DNA from: Rapana venosa
Lineage: Eukaryota; Mollusca; Gastropoda; Neogastropoda; Muricidae
Direction: 5' to 3'
Assembly (NCBI GenBank): GCA_028751875.1
Contig: CM054140.1
Location: 49,840,671-49,904,670 of the forward strand
DNA length: 64,000 bases
Below are positions 24,901 to 31,680 of the stretch, one piece after another (within the stretch, counting starts at the first letter, position 1; every line of letters starts with the position of its first letter). The notes under the pieces were generated by a model. That model saw only the letters and a list, made by a program, of their open reading frames with translations. It was not told the origin of the DNA and made no database searches. The position numbers were made by a program, and so were the translations under genes.

Positions 24901-25094
24901 AGACAAATCTGGGCTGGATTACGCTGGTGGTCTTTCTGCTTGTGTGTGCCTTTGCCATCTTCTTCAACAGCTTCTTTGACGAGCGCTATCCTCCCACGAC
25001 TGGAGCTGAGCTGGTCATTCTATTTGGACATTCATGGGCGTCTGCATCTTCTGTGGCAATTTTTGAAACCGGCTTCTCTGAAGTTGGAGTATAG
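7876..25094 (+). CDS. EF-hand rhomboid intramembrane serine protease (RHBDL1/RHBDL3/Rho-like), 10 coding exons
   Basis: The coding sequence joins 7876-8367, 9896-9919, 13169-13324, 14476-14640, 15971-16125, 17779-17891, 19356-19456, 21768-21888, 23299-23394 and 24850-25094. All introns are GT/AG, phases agree throughout, and the product is 555 aa. In order: a 164-aa charged, probably disordered N terminus; an EF-hand pair, the first degenerate (about 165-184) and the second near canonical (loop 209-220, D-K-D-G-D-D); TM1 at about 266-290 after C-P-P-P; a W-R-F-L-T-Y segment; His334 and Asn338 of the HxxxN oxyanion motif; G-A-S-G-G with catalytic Ser386; S-A-H-V-G-G with catalytic His468; and TM7 near 490-512. 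Family members cleave transmembrane substrates such as EGF-like ligand precursors in secretory or plasma membranes, and EF-hand members can respond to calcium. The start at 7876 has A at -3 and G at +4 and follows a probable 5' UTR acceptor. Exon 9 may begin further upstream because its acceptor is tandemly repeated. The distal C-terminal tail is not conserved in pattern. Confidence 0.9.
8368..9895 (+). other. Rhomboid intron 1
   Basis: AT-rich intron with a G-rich start (8410-8495). It holds one copy of a dispersed 120-bp repeat (9061-9180) and a pyrimidine-rich 3' portion (9690-9860). No additional exon is seen. Confidence 0.7.
9061..9180 (+). repeat. Dispersed about 120-bp repeat, copy A
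   Basis: Contains GGATGTGCTGGGCCTGACTT, GGCGCTTAACGGCAGCGCAA and CTGTCTGAGCGTTCGAC. The same blocks occur at 20160-20283 and, on the opposite strand, at 60986-61110. Confidence 0.8.
9896..9919 (+). CDS. Rhomboid exon 2, 24-nt microexon
   Basis: TGTGTTGCAG precedes and GTAAGT follows an in-frame 24-nt block reading H-F-K-P-I-F-D-K. It supplies the entering helix and first Asp of the degenerate first EF-hand, whose loop continues in exon 3 (H-G-P-E-G-V-S). Both neighbouring junctions are phase 0, so skipping it would keep the frame but destroy EF-hand 1. Confidence 0.85.
10080..10160. repeat. (GA)n microsatellite
   Basis: GA run with single-G interruptions. No coding content. Confidence 0.9.
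10226..10560 (+). repeat. Pyrimidine-only minisatellite
   Basis: About 330 bases almost free of G, built from variants of a 16-18-bp motif CACCCTTTCCACTTTC. Both strands give long low-complexity frames, which are artefacts. Confidence 0.9.
10778..10952. repeat. (GT)n with GA interruptions
   Basis: Compound GT/GA run ending in a pure GT stretch at about 10895-10952. Confidence 0.9.
11169..11517 (+). repeat. 37-bp minisatellite with (GTCT)n core
   Basis: About nine units spaced 37 bp apart (for example 11191, 11228, 11265), each with four or five GTCT repeats followed by GCCACTCCTGTAACTAC. It lies in rhomboid intron 2. Confidence 0.9.
11518..12194. repeat. Degenerate pyrimidine/homopolymer region with 79-base poly-C
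   Basis: CT-rich sequence passes into A/T homopolymer blocks and several poly-C runs, the longest at 12106-12184. The abrupt switch from normal sequence to homopolymer mosaic looks like poorly resolved assembly. Confidence 0.8.
12681..13100 (+). repeat. (ATCT)n/(GTCT)n, (TA)n and (ATC)n compound microsatellite
   Basis: ATCT and GTCT tetranucleotide runs to about 12950, then TA-rich 12954-13005, CAT-rich 13015-13065 and ATTC units at 13084-13110. This is the 3' end of rhomboid intron 2, close to the exon 3 acceptor. Confidence 0.95.
13169..13324 (+). CDS. Rhomboid exon 3, EF-hand region
   Basis: 52 codons between GCTGGCAG and GTCAGTG, phase 0 at both ends. Encodes [12 protein letters not shown] then [18 protein letters not shown]. 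The second loop has Asp at positions 1, 3, 5 and 12, so calcium binding is plausible. The first loop has Pro at position 5 and Lys at 12 and is probably non-binding. Confidence 0.9.
14035..14372 (-). mobile_element. tRNA-derived SINE, family 1, full length
   Basis: On the minus strand the head shows an A-box-like TAGCCCATTTGG and a clear B box GGGTTCGAATCCCG (about 14301-14314), then the family body, ending in the CGAAATAAAAGAATAAAG tail (plus-strand coordinates near 14035). It sits about 100 bp before rhomboid exon 4. Confidence 0.9.
14476..14640 (+). CDS. Rhomboid exon 4, juxtamembrane region and start of TM1
   Basis: 55 codons between ATTTGCAG and GTACGG, phase 0. Encodes [10 protein letters not shown] and [18 protein letters not shown]. 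The C-P-P-P-x-F motif immediately before TM1 is typical of RHBDL proteins. Confidence 0.92.
14695..14970 (+). mobile_element. Chimeric tRNA/5S rRNA-headed SINE, family 3
   Basis: A box TAGCTCAGTGG at 14707-14717 is followed by a 5S-like segment (14741-14789) with GGTTAAGCAGCGGTGAGC and CTGGATGGGTGAC, the 5S internal-control box C pattern. The body contains GTAAATGGGTACCTG and GGTAAAGCAGCGAGGGAGA and ends ATGACCTTATGGGTTATGGG-like. A second copy is at 18074-18372. Confidence 0.8.
14985..15425 (-). mobile_element. tRNA-derived SINE, family 4
   Basis: Minus-strand copy with a B-box-like GGGTTCGAATCTCAG near 15350-15365 and a GTGGTTAAAACCG stretch upstream resembling a tRNA-Ser/Leu A region. The tail carries CCCAAAGTCGGAATGCAGCT and an AAATCTCACCACTGG block. 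Confidence 0.75.
15503..15905. repeat. (GA)n and (GACA)n microsatellite
   Basis: GA run to about 15548, then some 350 bp of GACA/GGCA tetranucleotides ending just before rhomboid exon 5. Large open frames on both strands here are low-complexity artefacts. Confidence 0.95.
15971..16125 (+). CDS. Rhomboid exon 5, end of TM1 and L1 loop
   Basis: Starts after GTGGTGGCAG and ends before GTGAGAGG (phase 2). Encodes [10 protein letters not shown] then a loop ending [15 protein letters not shown], matching the W-R-x-x-T/S-Y-M-x-x-H segment of rhomboids. An alternative acceptor CCTAG at 15941 is less consistent with family spacing. Confidence 0.88.
16283..17335 (+). mobile_element. 5'-truncated Jockey/CR1-superfamily LINE
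   Basis: Open frames at 16334-16741 and 16810-17127 encode the C-terminal region of a non-LTR reverse transcriptase: Y-G-A/V-x-x-F-W-like start, [16 protein letters not shown], then a zinc-knuckle-like [19 protein letters not shown]. Frames are broken by stops and indels. The 3' end is GAATAAATCTTTCGAGTTTG with repeated GAGTTC tail units at about 17316-17335. Only the distal part is present and the element is inactive. Confidence 0.85.
17500..17690 (-). mobile_element. SINE family 1, partial
   Basis: Minus-strand tail and body: TTATTAAGGATAATTAGTAA, TTTTTTACATTCAGTCCCTG, TTTTGTCATCTGTTACC and the CGCAACATGTTCTGCATGC block. The head is absent. Confidence 0.75.
17779..17891 (+). CDS. Rhomboid exon 6, HxxxN segment
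   Basis: Starts after TTGTCAG and ends before GTGGGTACC (phase 1). Encodes [22 protein letters not shown]. His and Asn four apart form the conserved oxyanion-hole pair. A 43-base poly-C tract starts only 27 bases after the exon. Confidence 0.93.
17918..17960. repeat. 43-base poly-C tract
   Basis: Uninterrupted C run just inside rhomboid intron 6, 27 bases after the donor. It may be a collapsed or misread homopolymer. Confidence 0.95.
18074..18372 (+). mobile_element. Chimeric tRNA/5S rRNA-headed SINE, family 3
   Basis: A box TAGCTCAGTGG at 18086-18096. 5S-like block at 18121-18165 with AAGTTAAGCAGCGTCGAGC and TTGGATGGGTGACC, which lines up with the box A to box C part of 5S rRNA. The body and 3' end match 14695-14970, and it ends with repeated CTTTAC units. 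Confidence 0.85.
18425..18790 (+). mobile_element. tRNA-Ser/Leu-like SINE, family 4
   Basis: The head has CCGAGTGGTTAAGAC (A-box region as in class II tRNAs) and GGGTTTGAATCTTGG (B box). The body contains GCAGACCTGCCAGTACCTTA and the tail has CCCCAAAGTGGGAATGCCGC followed by AAATCTCACTATAGCTG. Same family as 14985-15425 and 28300-28500. Confidence 0.8.
19160..19330 (-). mobile_element. SINE family 1, partial, abutting rhomboid exon 7
   Basis: Minus-strand tail TTTATTTCGAGGATAATGGA, ACATCCAGTCCCCATGTGCG and TTTTAACGTGCGTGCAAGAT. It stops about 25 bp before the exon 7 acceptor. Confidence 0.8.
19356..19456 (+). CDS. Rhomboid exon 7, catalytic serine exon
   Basis: Starts after GTGCTGCAG and ends before GTAAGATAG (phase 0). 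Contains [11 protein letters not shown] with the nucleophilic serine. A truncated SINE abuts the acceptor on the left. Confidence 0.95.
19490..19960 (+). repeat. Dispersed repeat with AATAAT tract and TATAGCGCTATA palindrome
   Basis: Begins in an AAT-rich tract, then TTTATATAGCGCTATATCTT. A degenerate relative with an (AAT)n start and AAATCTTGCAAAGGAACAAA is at 38326-38420. Probably a non-autonomous transposon end; class not determined. Confidence 0.5.
19990..20283 (+). repeat. Dispersed repeat, extended copy B
   Basis: 20160-20283 matches 9061-9180. The preceding CT-rich stretch (19990-20155, including CTGCCTTCTTGGTCCATTCT) matches the complement of 61110-61265, so this copy and the 60986-61290 copy share almost 300 bp in opposite orientations. 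Confidence 0.75.
20505..20592. repeat. (GA)n microsatellite
   Basis: GAGT units pass into a long pure GA run inside rhomboid intron 7. Confidence 0.95.
21330..21715 (+). mobile_element. Diverged SINE family 1 copy followed by a family 4 tail
   Basis: GGCAAGGCGGTTAGGACG (A-box-like) and GGTTCTGGGTTCCATTCCCA (B-box-like), then AGATGAGACTATAAACTGAA and AGAACATCTTGCACACA. From about 21608 the sequence changes to a family-4-like tail with CATCCCTAAAGTGG and AAAATCTCACCTTTGG. Confidence 0.65.
21768..21888 (+). CDS. Rhomboid exon 8, after the GASGG helix
   Basis: Starts after CATGTGCAG and ends before GTAAGC (phase 1). Encodes N-W-K-E-M-N-Y-R-L and then a hydrophobic stretch A-R-L-V-L-I-V-L-L that opens TM5. 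Confidence 0.9.
22163..22455 (+). repeat. Unclassified dispersed repeat, copy 1
   Basis: Shares ordered blocks with 35768-36052 in the same orientation: CTGTGAGA, AAGTACACACTGGA, AATAGGCAGCCA, a T-run followed by GCCTT, TCATGGCTGA, and TAGCTGACA. One copy lies in rhomboid intron 8, the other downstream of RNF220. Confidence 0.7.
22535..22905 (-). mobile_element. tRNA-derived SINE, family 1, full length
   Basis: On the minus strand the head gives TAGCCTAGTGGTCAGAATA (A box) and a B-box region near GACCCGGGTTCCATTCCC. The body and tail match the 37458-37800 copy. It is followed directly by a second partial copy. Confidence 0.9.
22920..23015 (-). mobile_element. SINE family 1 tail fragment
   Basis: TTTATTTCGAGGATAATGGA, TTTTTTACACCCAGTCCCCA and GTGTATGCAGTTTTGTA. 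It ends about 40 bp before the repeated splice-acceptor array. Confidence 0.8.
23055..23335 (+). repeat. Splice-acceptor minisatellite at rhomboid exon 9
   Basis: Six tandem units, each (GTT)n + GCAG (CCAG in unit 3) + TGGTTCCTGACACAGCACTG + GCTAT. The exon-like parts begin at 23068, 23110, 23155, 23203, 23251 and 23299, giving spacings of 42, 45, 48, 48 and 48, all multiples of three. The array is open in the rhomboid frame. Only the last unit continues into the conserved exon. Confidence 0.95.
23299..23394 (+). CDS. Rhomboid exon 9, catalytic histidine exon (start ambiguous)
   Basis: With the most downstream acceptor (TTGTTGCAG ending 23298) it reads [18 protein letters not shown] and S-A-H-V-G-G-F-L-S, closest to the expected family length. 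Five more CAG acceptors in the same phase lie at 23067, 23109, 23154, 23202 and 23250 and are described separately. The donor GTGTGACC is weak but in phase with exon 10. Confidence 0.88.
24151..24324 (+). repeat. 87-bp tandem duplication
   Basis: Two nearly identical 87-bp copies starting at 24151 and 24238 (TGTTTCTGTTTGTTTTAG...). Located in rhomboid intron 9. Confidence 0.95.
24395..24775 (+). mobile_element. tRNA-like SINE, family 2, full length
   Basis: Head GATCGGTGGTCTAGAG with AACGCCCCTGCCTACAAAGC, body with TAAAAGAACCCACGGCAACA and GAAAAAAGCCACTCTGATAG, then GAGCAGCCCGAATTTCACG and an (AATAAAT)n tail. The tail ends about 75 bp before rhomboid exon 10. Confidence 0.85.
24850..25094 (+). 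CDS. Rhomboid exon 10, terminal coding exon
   Basis: Starts after TCTGCACAG. Encodes [12 protein letters not shown] and a final hydrophobic helix [18 protein letters not shown], matching TM7 of the family, then about 35 tail residues to a TAG stop at 25092. The last codons lie in sequence resembling a SINE tail. Confidence 0.85.
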
Positions 25095-25125
25095 CTGCCT
25101 ACATGGTGAGGTGGGAAAACAAGCC
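25066..25125 (+). mobile_element. SINE family 4 tail-like sequence spanning the rhomboid stop codon
   Basis: AAGTTGGAGTATAGCTGCCT and ACATGGTGAGGTGGGAAAAC line up with the family-4 tail at 18694-18735 (AAGTGGGAATGCCGCTACCT, GCATGGTGCCGGTGGGCTAA) and with 26533-26570. The match is short and diverged, so this is an inference. Confidence 0.45.
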
Positions 25126-25727
25126 ATGCATGCAGACTTATCATCCAGAAAGTACTGACAGTCTCACGGTGATTTGTAGATGTGGTGGGTGGGACAAGGT
25201 GTATATTCTGGGTTTATAGACTGTGGAGTGCTCAGCCACAACAACAGGTGGGCTGTTGGCTGAAAGCAAAGGGCTAGAGTTCTGTTCTGTGATCAATCAT
25301 CTACATCGTGAAGTGGAGGGGTGCACTCTTGGGTAGGAACCAAGCTGATCTGTGATTTTTGTCCCATAATTGTGCTGAAGAATGTAGGCAGGTGATGTTT
25401 GTGAAAAGTGTAAAGCTTTGAAAAAACTTTTGTTTTATCGGGGGAGTGGTCTGAAAACAGAGTTGATTAAAGAAAGAAAAAAAAAGAAAAGAAAAGGAGG
25501 AGAAGAAGAAGAAAAAAAAGAAGAAGAAGAAGGTGTTTTAAAGGAAAGAAAGAAAGAAGACGAAGAAGTTGTTAGATTTTCTAGAAATATACCTTTTTAA
25601 AGTTTTTATATATATATAAACGCCACCTTACAAAAAAAGAAAACATGAAAGGCAGGGTTGTCTTCTTTGAAAATTTTGGGGTTTTTTGATGAATTTTGCT
25701 TTGGCAGTCTTATGCTTTTTTATCTGG

Positions 25728-25826
25728 CAGTGTGTCTATGGTAAATCAGAGCAGTGTGTCTGTGGTAAATCAGAGCAGTGTGTCTATGGTAAATCAGAGC
25801 AGTGTGTCTATGGTAAATCAAAGCAG
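25728..25826 (+). repeat. 24-bp minisatellite, four copies
   Basis: Four near-identical units of CAGTGTGTCTATGGTAAATC plus AGAG. Confidence 0.9.
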
Positions 25827-27302
25827 TGCTTTTGGAAGAGGGTCATTGTTCAGGGATATAGACTGAGCCTGTATCCTGTAGTCAGTGGTAGGTTTCTGTA
25901 ACGTGGCAAAACTCTGTTGGCTGTGGTCAACACTGTAGGTGAAGGGAACAAAGTGGTGGTGAGGGTTGGCCGGACAGAATATGAATTTTTAGATTGTGTT
26001 AAACTGTAGACATTACTATTTTTTAACTTCTTTACATTCTGTGCCAATATTTGATACATCAATATATGGGCCAGATCTTACAGGACAGTATTGCTCATGC
26101 TATGATATCAAGCACTGTAATGCACTCCTTCCATATTAGTTGTTTATAATTATAAGCTGTAAGATGTCAGAGATGTCAAGTAAAACTCTCTGTGTGTGTA
26201 TGTGTGTGTGTGTGCTGGTTTTATTTTGAGGATAATGGAATAAGCACTCATATGCTTTTTTTTACATCCAGTCTTTGATGTGTGTTGGGGGTGGGGAGGA
26301 CTCTAAGAGAGAGAGGTGGGGGGGGGGGGGGGGTTCTTATATATTTGTGCTATCATCTGTTTATCTGTAGATAGTGTAGATGTTATTTACACACCCTGAA
26401 TGGTACTAAGATATTGATGGGGAGGTGCAGGGTTGATATAGTGCTACCAGTGTCAAACAGGGTAAATCAATTACATTTTTTATTGCTGCAAAATACCAAT
26501 ATGGCCAAGTCAAATGTCATGAATATCCCCAAAGTCGGAATGCGGCTACCTTCATGGTGGGTAAAATCTGTTGCTTACCCCAAACCCCACTATCAGTGAA
26601 TCTCAGAGCTCTAGCCAAGGAACAACCAAAAAAGAAATGTCATGTAGATACCTTGAAAGGAACCAGGATATTAGTAGGAAGGTGCAGGACTCATTGACTG
26701 GATTGAAACCATATCCTTTGTGCTTCCAAAAGCATTGTACACCAGGTGCGTGGCCTCTGATGGAGAATGACGCTAGATACATTCTAAGCTGTTATTCACC
26801 ACACGTGAATCTGAAATGAATAAATCCAGTCTATATTTTTTCATTCCATTGTTGTGAAATGCTCATGCCAGCAACTTTATCAGCATTGGCTTTGAGAATT
26901 TGGGTGATGCAAATATATGGGGAAGGGGGGGAACAGAATTTTTCTTTTACATTTGCTGTGAATGTGTTATTCTCGATTTTAAAAGATTGTTAAGTGTTTA
27001 TAGATTTATTTTTTGGAACAAAGTCATATCATCTGTTTTATTTTTACCATTCCATGCTGAGATTTCTATACCATTGTTGCTGATGAGTGTGCTCAAGGGA
27101 TGATCATACAGTTTGCAGCTGAAATTTGAAGTTACTCACCAAGGTGTTTGCTTCAGATGTATGTGGATGGCCTTGTTTTATTGAGTGTGCATGTGAATCT
27201 TGGTCACTGCTTTGCTGAAGCTTTAAAAAAATGTTTTGTCAGGATGTCTGAATACTTGGGCAATAAGTTGGTGAAAAAGATGTGAAAATGTTCACCACAG
27301 AT

Positions 27303-27472
27303 GCCCCAAATCCTGTCTATATGATAGATTTGACTGTTCTGTCTGCCCCAAATCCTGTCTATATGATGGATATTGACTCTTCTGTCTGCTCCAAATCCTG
27401 TCTATATGATGGACTTTGACTCTTCTGTCTGCTCCAAATCCTGTCTATATGATGGACTTTGACTCTTTGACT
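27303..27472 (+). repeat. About 42-bp minisatellite, four copies
   Basis: Units contain CAAATCCTGTCTATATGATG and GACTCTTCTGTCTGC, in the presumed 3' flank of the rhomboid gene. Confidence 0.9.
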
Positions 27473-27893
27473 TTAGGTAGCTGTCTTGTTTCTTTCCAAA
27501 AAGAAAGGATTTGTATAGAAATGACATGAAATGATAAGCTTCCTGGAGTATGTACAAAACGTGGCAAATCTGCTCCCAAAAGGAAAAGAAAAAAGCAACT
27601 TTTATTTTCTGAAGTTTTGAGAAAATCTCATTTTTTCATATTTGGTTCAGAAACATATAATATGTATTATGCATTATGTATTATGTATTACATATATGTA
27701 TTATAAAATGTAGACATTGGAACAGGTTGATGTGGCAAATATGAAGAGGTCATGATTATGATGTTTTAATTATGATTTCATGAGAATGACATGAATATGA
27801 AGAAAGCATTCTATTCTATAATTTTGTGATTATGCTAATGATAATCATTCAATCTTTAAAGCTTTTGAATGTATGTTTTATCATCCAACTGAG

Positions 27894-27896
<3 letters not shown>

Positions 27897-27958
<62 letters not shown>
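27897..27958. repeat. (GT)n microsatellite
   Basis: GT run with a single GG interruption near 27926. Confidence 0.95.
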
Positions 27959-27962
<4 letters not shown>

Positions 27963-28299
27963 TGTGTAACCAGATCTGCTAGCTTGCTTCATTGTCCGGC
28001 CATAAACATGTTGATGGGGACTTGTGTGAATATTGTTGTTATGCCTTGTTGTTTTTTGTAGGTGTTTTGGTTTTGGAAATATTTTGAATGATGTTGCCAA
28101 AAAGGTTTAACTTTTATTTGTAAAACGAAAATGTAAAACAGGGAAAAGTATCTGTGAAATAAGGCAGCATTTTTTCACAAAGCCTTTCAGTATCGGTTGA
28201 ATTTTATATCACATGGGTGACAACTATACTTCTGAGCATCATGGTTCATACCTCCTTTATTTTGCATGTTTTCACACACATATTTATTATACAGACCCG

Positions 28300-28500
28300 T
28301 CAGTGCCTTAATTCCATATATATATGATATATGGATTTAAGGCATTGGTGGGGGCTGCGCTTTTAAGTTGACCCATAAGATTGTAAAAATTCCCACCCTT
28401 AATTCACAGGGCATCACAGCCAAGATTTGAACCCATGAGTTCATGGACCACACAAGAATGAAATCAAAAGCTCTCATCCACTCCGTTATAGCAACCCTTT
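28300..28500 (-). mobile_element. SINE family 4, head half
   Basis: On the minus strand: B-box-like GGGTTCAAATCTTGGC near 28418-28435, then AATTAAGGGTGGGAATTTTT and, near the left end, GGAATTAAGGCACTGACGGG. An internal palindromic TATA island lies at 28315-28335. Confidence 0.7.
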
Positions 28501-28731
28501 AGACACCATCACACAGTGTCAGTGCCACACCTGAAGCTGTGTGACTTCATGTGGTAATGTGATTCAGCCGGACTAGGATTTTCCCTTGGCCATATCCTGC
28601 AATCAGGGCAGCTGTGTACCTTGTCGCCTGTCGTTGCCATGTGCTGCTGTTGTTGTTTGTTTGAGGGGTTTTTGTTGTTACATTGTTGTGGCTGTTGCCA
28701 TTTTGTTGTTGTTATTGTTTTGACATTATTC

Positions 28732-30313
28732 CAGGGTTCGTACAAATCTTAAAAAGCCCTAAAAGGCCCTGATTTTTGAAGATCCAAAAAAGGCCCCTAA
28801 AAAGCCCTAAAAATGAGACCTATGGCCCTGGAGGCCCTAAAAAGCCCTAAAAATGGGAACCATGAGTGAGAGTTTCAGATGAAATGTAGATTAAACAAAT
28901 ACACAAAATAAAACTTATGAGAAATGAAAGCAAGAAGGATGTCCAAAGATCGTATTATCACTGATAGAGCCTGTTGTCTGCTATTCATGTTGCGCCACCT
29001 GTTTTGCCAAGGGAGGTAATCATCAGTTATTTCTTACATGCCGAAAACTACCTACCCCTATGGTATGTCCGTAATTTGTTTGGAAAATGATGTTTAACTA
29101 TGAAACTGCAATCATGAGTCAAAATAATACCAGTTTTCTGTTTACTGCGCTACAGTCCTTCTCTACGAGATTTTTCAATTTTAGCACAGCTGCACTGTGA
29201 ATAGCAAGGCCTATTGTTTCTCCTGTGCGCAGTTTACAAAATGGCAGTCAGTGATACAGTCGTGTGTCAGAATGGGAATACAATAAAACCTGTAGCCAGA
29301 TCTATTCTTTATTTGAGGAGATTATCCCACAGATTTCCTGCAGAATGCATATAGAAATGAATCCAATTCATAAGGCAAGTCACAAATACCTGAATATTTA
29401 CAAATGTACAGGAAAAATACAAATGTTTGAATATTTTCCACCGCTCAATGTGGTTGATTTAGTTGACTTTAAAATTCACAGCTTATTCAGTTATTGGCCG
29501 ACTTATCTGAAGATTCTTGCTTTAAAAAACAACAACTTTGGGCAGAGGGTGTTGGCATCCTTTTCAAGCCAGTGTTAGGCCTTCCTCTCTGTCTGCATTG
29601 ACCATATGGGACTTGTACATGTATTCATAGTGAAGAGAACTTGCATCCAGCAGTCTCTCTCTGTGTGTCTTTCTCAGTTTCTGTCTCTGTCTTTTATGCA
29701 TGCATGCGTGTGCATGCACGCACGTGCGTGTGTGTGTGTGAATTCCTGCATGTACGCATGTGTGAGATTGAAATAAAGGAGCAGAATTTGGAAGAGGCAC
29801 AGTGACTGTGTGAGGGTATTGTTATTACCAGTTCTAGTACCGGGCAACCATCTGCATCTTTGGTAAGGCAAGGAGACTAGTTCACATCAGATGAAGTTTG
29901 AGGGATAGTGTCTTTTAAGTTCACTTTGCTAGCTGTTTGTGAAAAACATCTTGGAATCAGAGACACTTATTTCAGTTTTCACTTTACTTTGTATTTCAAG
30001 ACATGGACACTTCCATCACACCATGGATGTTTTACTGTGTGAGGATTTTAATTCATTGTATCTATGAGTGAAAGACATTTTATTCTAGAACTTCACTTGA
30101 ATTTGTGTCAATAATGAACATCCGTCATGCAGTTCTAGATGAGAAGACTTTGCTTACATGAATTTGAGATTGGTTTATCAAAGTAAATGTGTACAAAGGT
30201 TCATAACATACACTTTGATACCCTGCGGATAGGCCCTAAATTTGGAAATAATGGCCCCTAAAAAGCCCTAACAAGGCCCTAAATTTTTTCCCACCAAGTC
30301 TGTATGAACCCTG
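28732..30313. mobile_element. Non-autonomous hAT-like DNA transposon, 1582 bp
   Basis: The left end CAGGGTTCGTACA and the inverted right end CAGGGTTCATACA match at 12 of 13 bases. CAGGG-type termini are typical of hAT elements. Subterminal GCCCTAAAAAG/GGCCCTAAA repeats cluster at both ends (28750-28860 and 30230-30290), as expected for transposase-binding repeats. No transposase domain is recognised in between; a 104-codon frame at 29264-29578 is unassigned. Flanking octamers (CATTATTC, TTAATTCA) are not an exact target-site duplication, so insertion is old or the boundaries are slightly off. Confidence 0.7.
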
Positions 30314-30383
30314 TTAATTCACATCTGTGTTTATCACATACATTCAGGTTGACACTTTTTCAAATGTTGATAACAGAACTACA

Positions 30384-30597
30384 TGACAGCCATGCCAAAC
30401 AGAGCCATGCCAGACAGAACCATGCTAAACAGAACCGTGCCAAGCAGAGCCATGCTAAACAGAACCATGCCAAACAGCCATGCCAGACAAAATCATGCTA
30501 AACAGAACCATACCAAACAGAGCCATGCCAGACAGAGCCATGCTAAACAGAACCATGCCAGACAGAGCCATGCCAGACAGAGCTATGCCAAACAGTT
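30384..30597 (+). repeat. 15-bp minisatellite, about 14 copies
   Basis: Variants of AGAGCCATGCCAAAC, one unit shortened by 2 bp. It starts 70 bp after the hAT-like element. Confidence 0.95.
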
Positions 30598-31504
30598 TTC
30601 GTCCTTCATGTTGTGTGATTGTAGTATGTGGTTTTTAGCGCTACAGCTATAGAATTCAGGCAACAGCAATCGAATGATTTCTTGCAAAGATACCCCTCTT
30701 CTTCATTACCATACTCTTCTCTTAAAAATGAGACTTGCTTGCTCAAGATTCCCAAGTGTAACTTACTGCTGTTGAGAATTATCAGAAGACTGTACTTTTT
30801 TTTTTTTAATGGCATCATACATTAATTGTGTTTTTTGGGGGTTGTCTGTTTGTTTGTTTGTTCATTCATGTTTGTTTGTCCGTTCATGATGTCTTGCAGG
30901 TGTGAAAGTGAGAAGGGAGTTAACTGTTTTAAAAAATTAATGTTTTGATGTATTGTTTCCCTTCATTGTGGAAACCATTAAAATATTGGTTTTATTATTT
31001 GATCTCCGAAGTATATTGGCGTGCTCACATAAAGAGGATTGTTTGCATTGGCAGCTTTTTTCAAGCCGTTATTTGTTTCAAAGCCCACATCCTGACCTGC
31101 TCCCCATGCTTTGAACTGTGAATTCTGAATTTTCAGAGAGGATGAAACAAAGGAAGAGTTGAGAAACTTTCGATACTTAGGCATCAAGTGTGTGTGTGTG
31201 TAATTGCCCTTCATGGGATACTTTAAAGCATTGTTGACTTGACTTGTGTAAATATAAGAAAGCAAGAAAGATGGAGTCTAACTGTAAACGACAGATTACA
31301 TGAAGTTTTGTTTTCAGAACCGTTGTGCATTGAACAAAGTTATCATAATGCTTTTGAATTTTCTTTTCAGAATACAAATCTTGGCAAATAGAAATATCAT
31401 GTAAGTCTCATGCAAGCTGACCTGACTTACATCGTTTTTCCAGGTTGCTAGAATTGTGTGAGTTTCGTGAAGTGCTTGTTCTCAAGTTGTGTGTGTGTAT
31501 GTTT

Positions 31505-31680
31505 AATTTATTTACTTCATTCTTTTATTTTGAGGATAAATGAATAAGTGCTCATGTGTTTTCTTTACATCCAGTCCCTGTGTGTATGCGGTTTTGTAAA
31601 TTTAATCATCCATTCCCACCAGCACACAGTGGCCTATTCTTCCAGAAAGTGAAACAGGTTTTAACATTTGCCCAAGATGT
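31505..31680 (-). mobile_element. SINE family 1, partial
   Basis: Minus-strand TTTATTTTGAGGATAAATGA, TTACATCCAGTCCCTGTGTG, CCATTCCCACCAGCACACAG and GGTTTTAACATTTGCCCAAG. It is cut off at a GT-rich run. Confidence 0.8.

Larger units (their letters stand above)
25095..28731. other. Rhomboid 3' UTR and intergenic sequence
   Basis: No further coding exon is recognised. Candidate polyadenylation signals include AATAAA at 26819; the true site cannot be set from sequence alone. The interval holds a family-1 SINE tail at 26215-26285, a family-4 tail at 26515-26625, two short minisatellites and a GT run. Confidence 0.5.
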
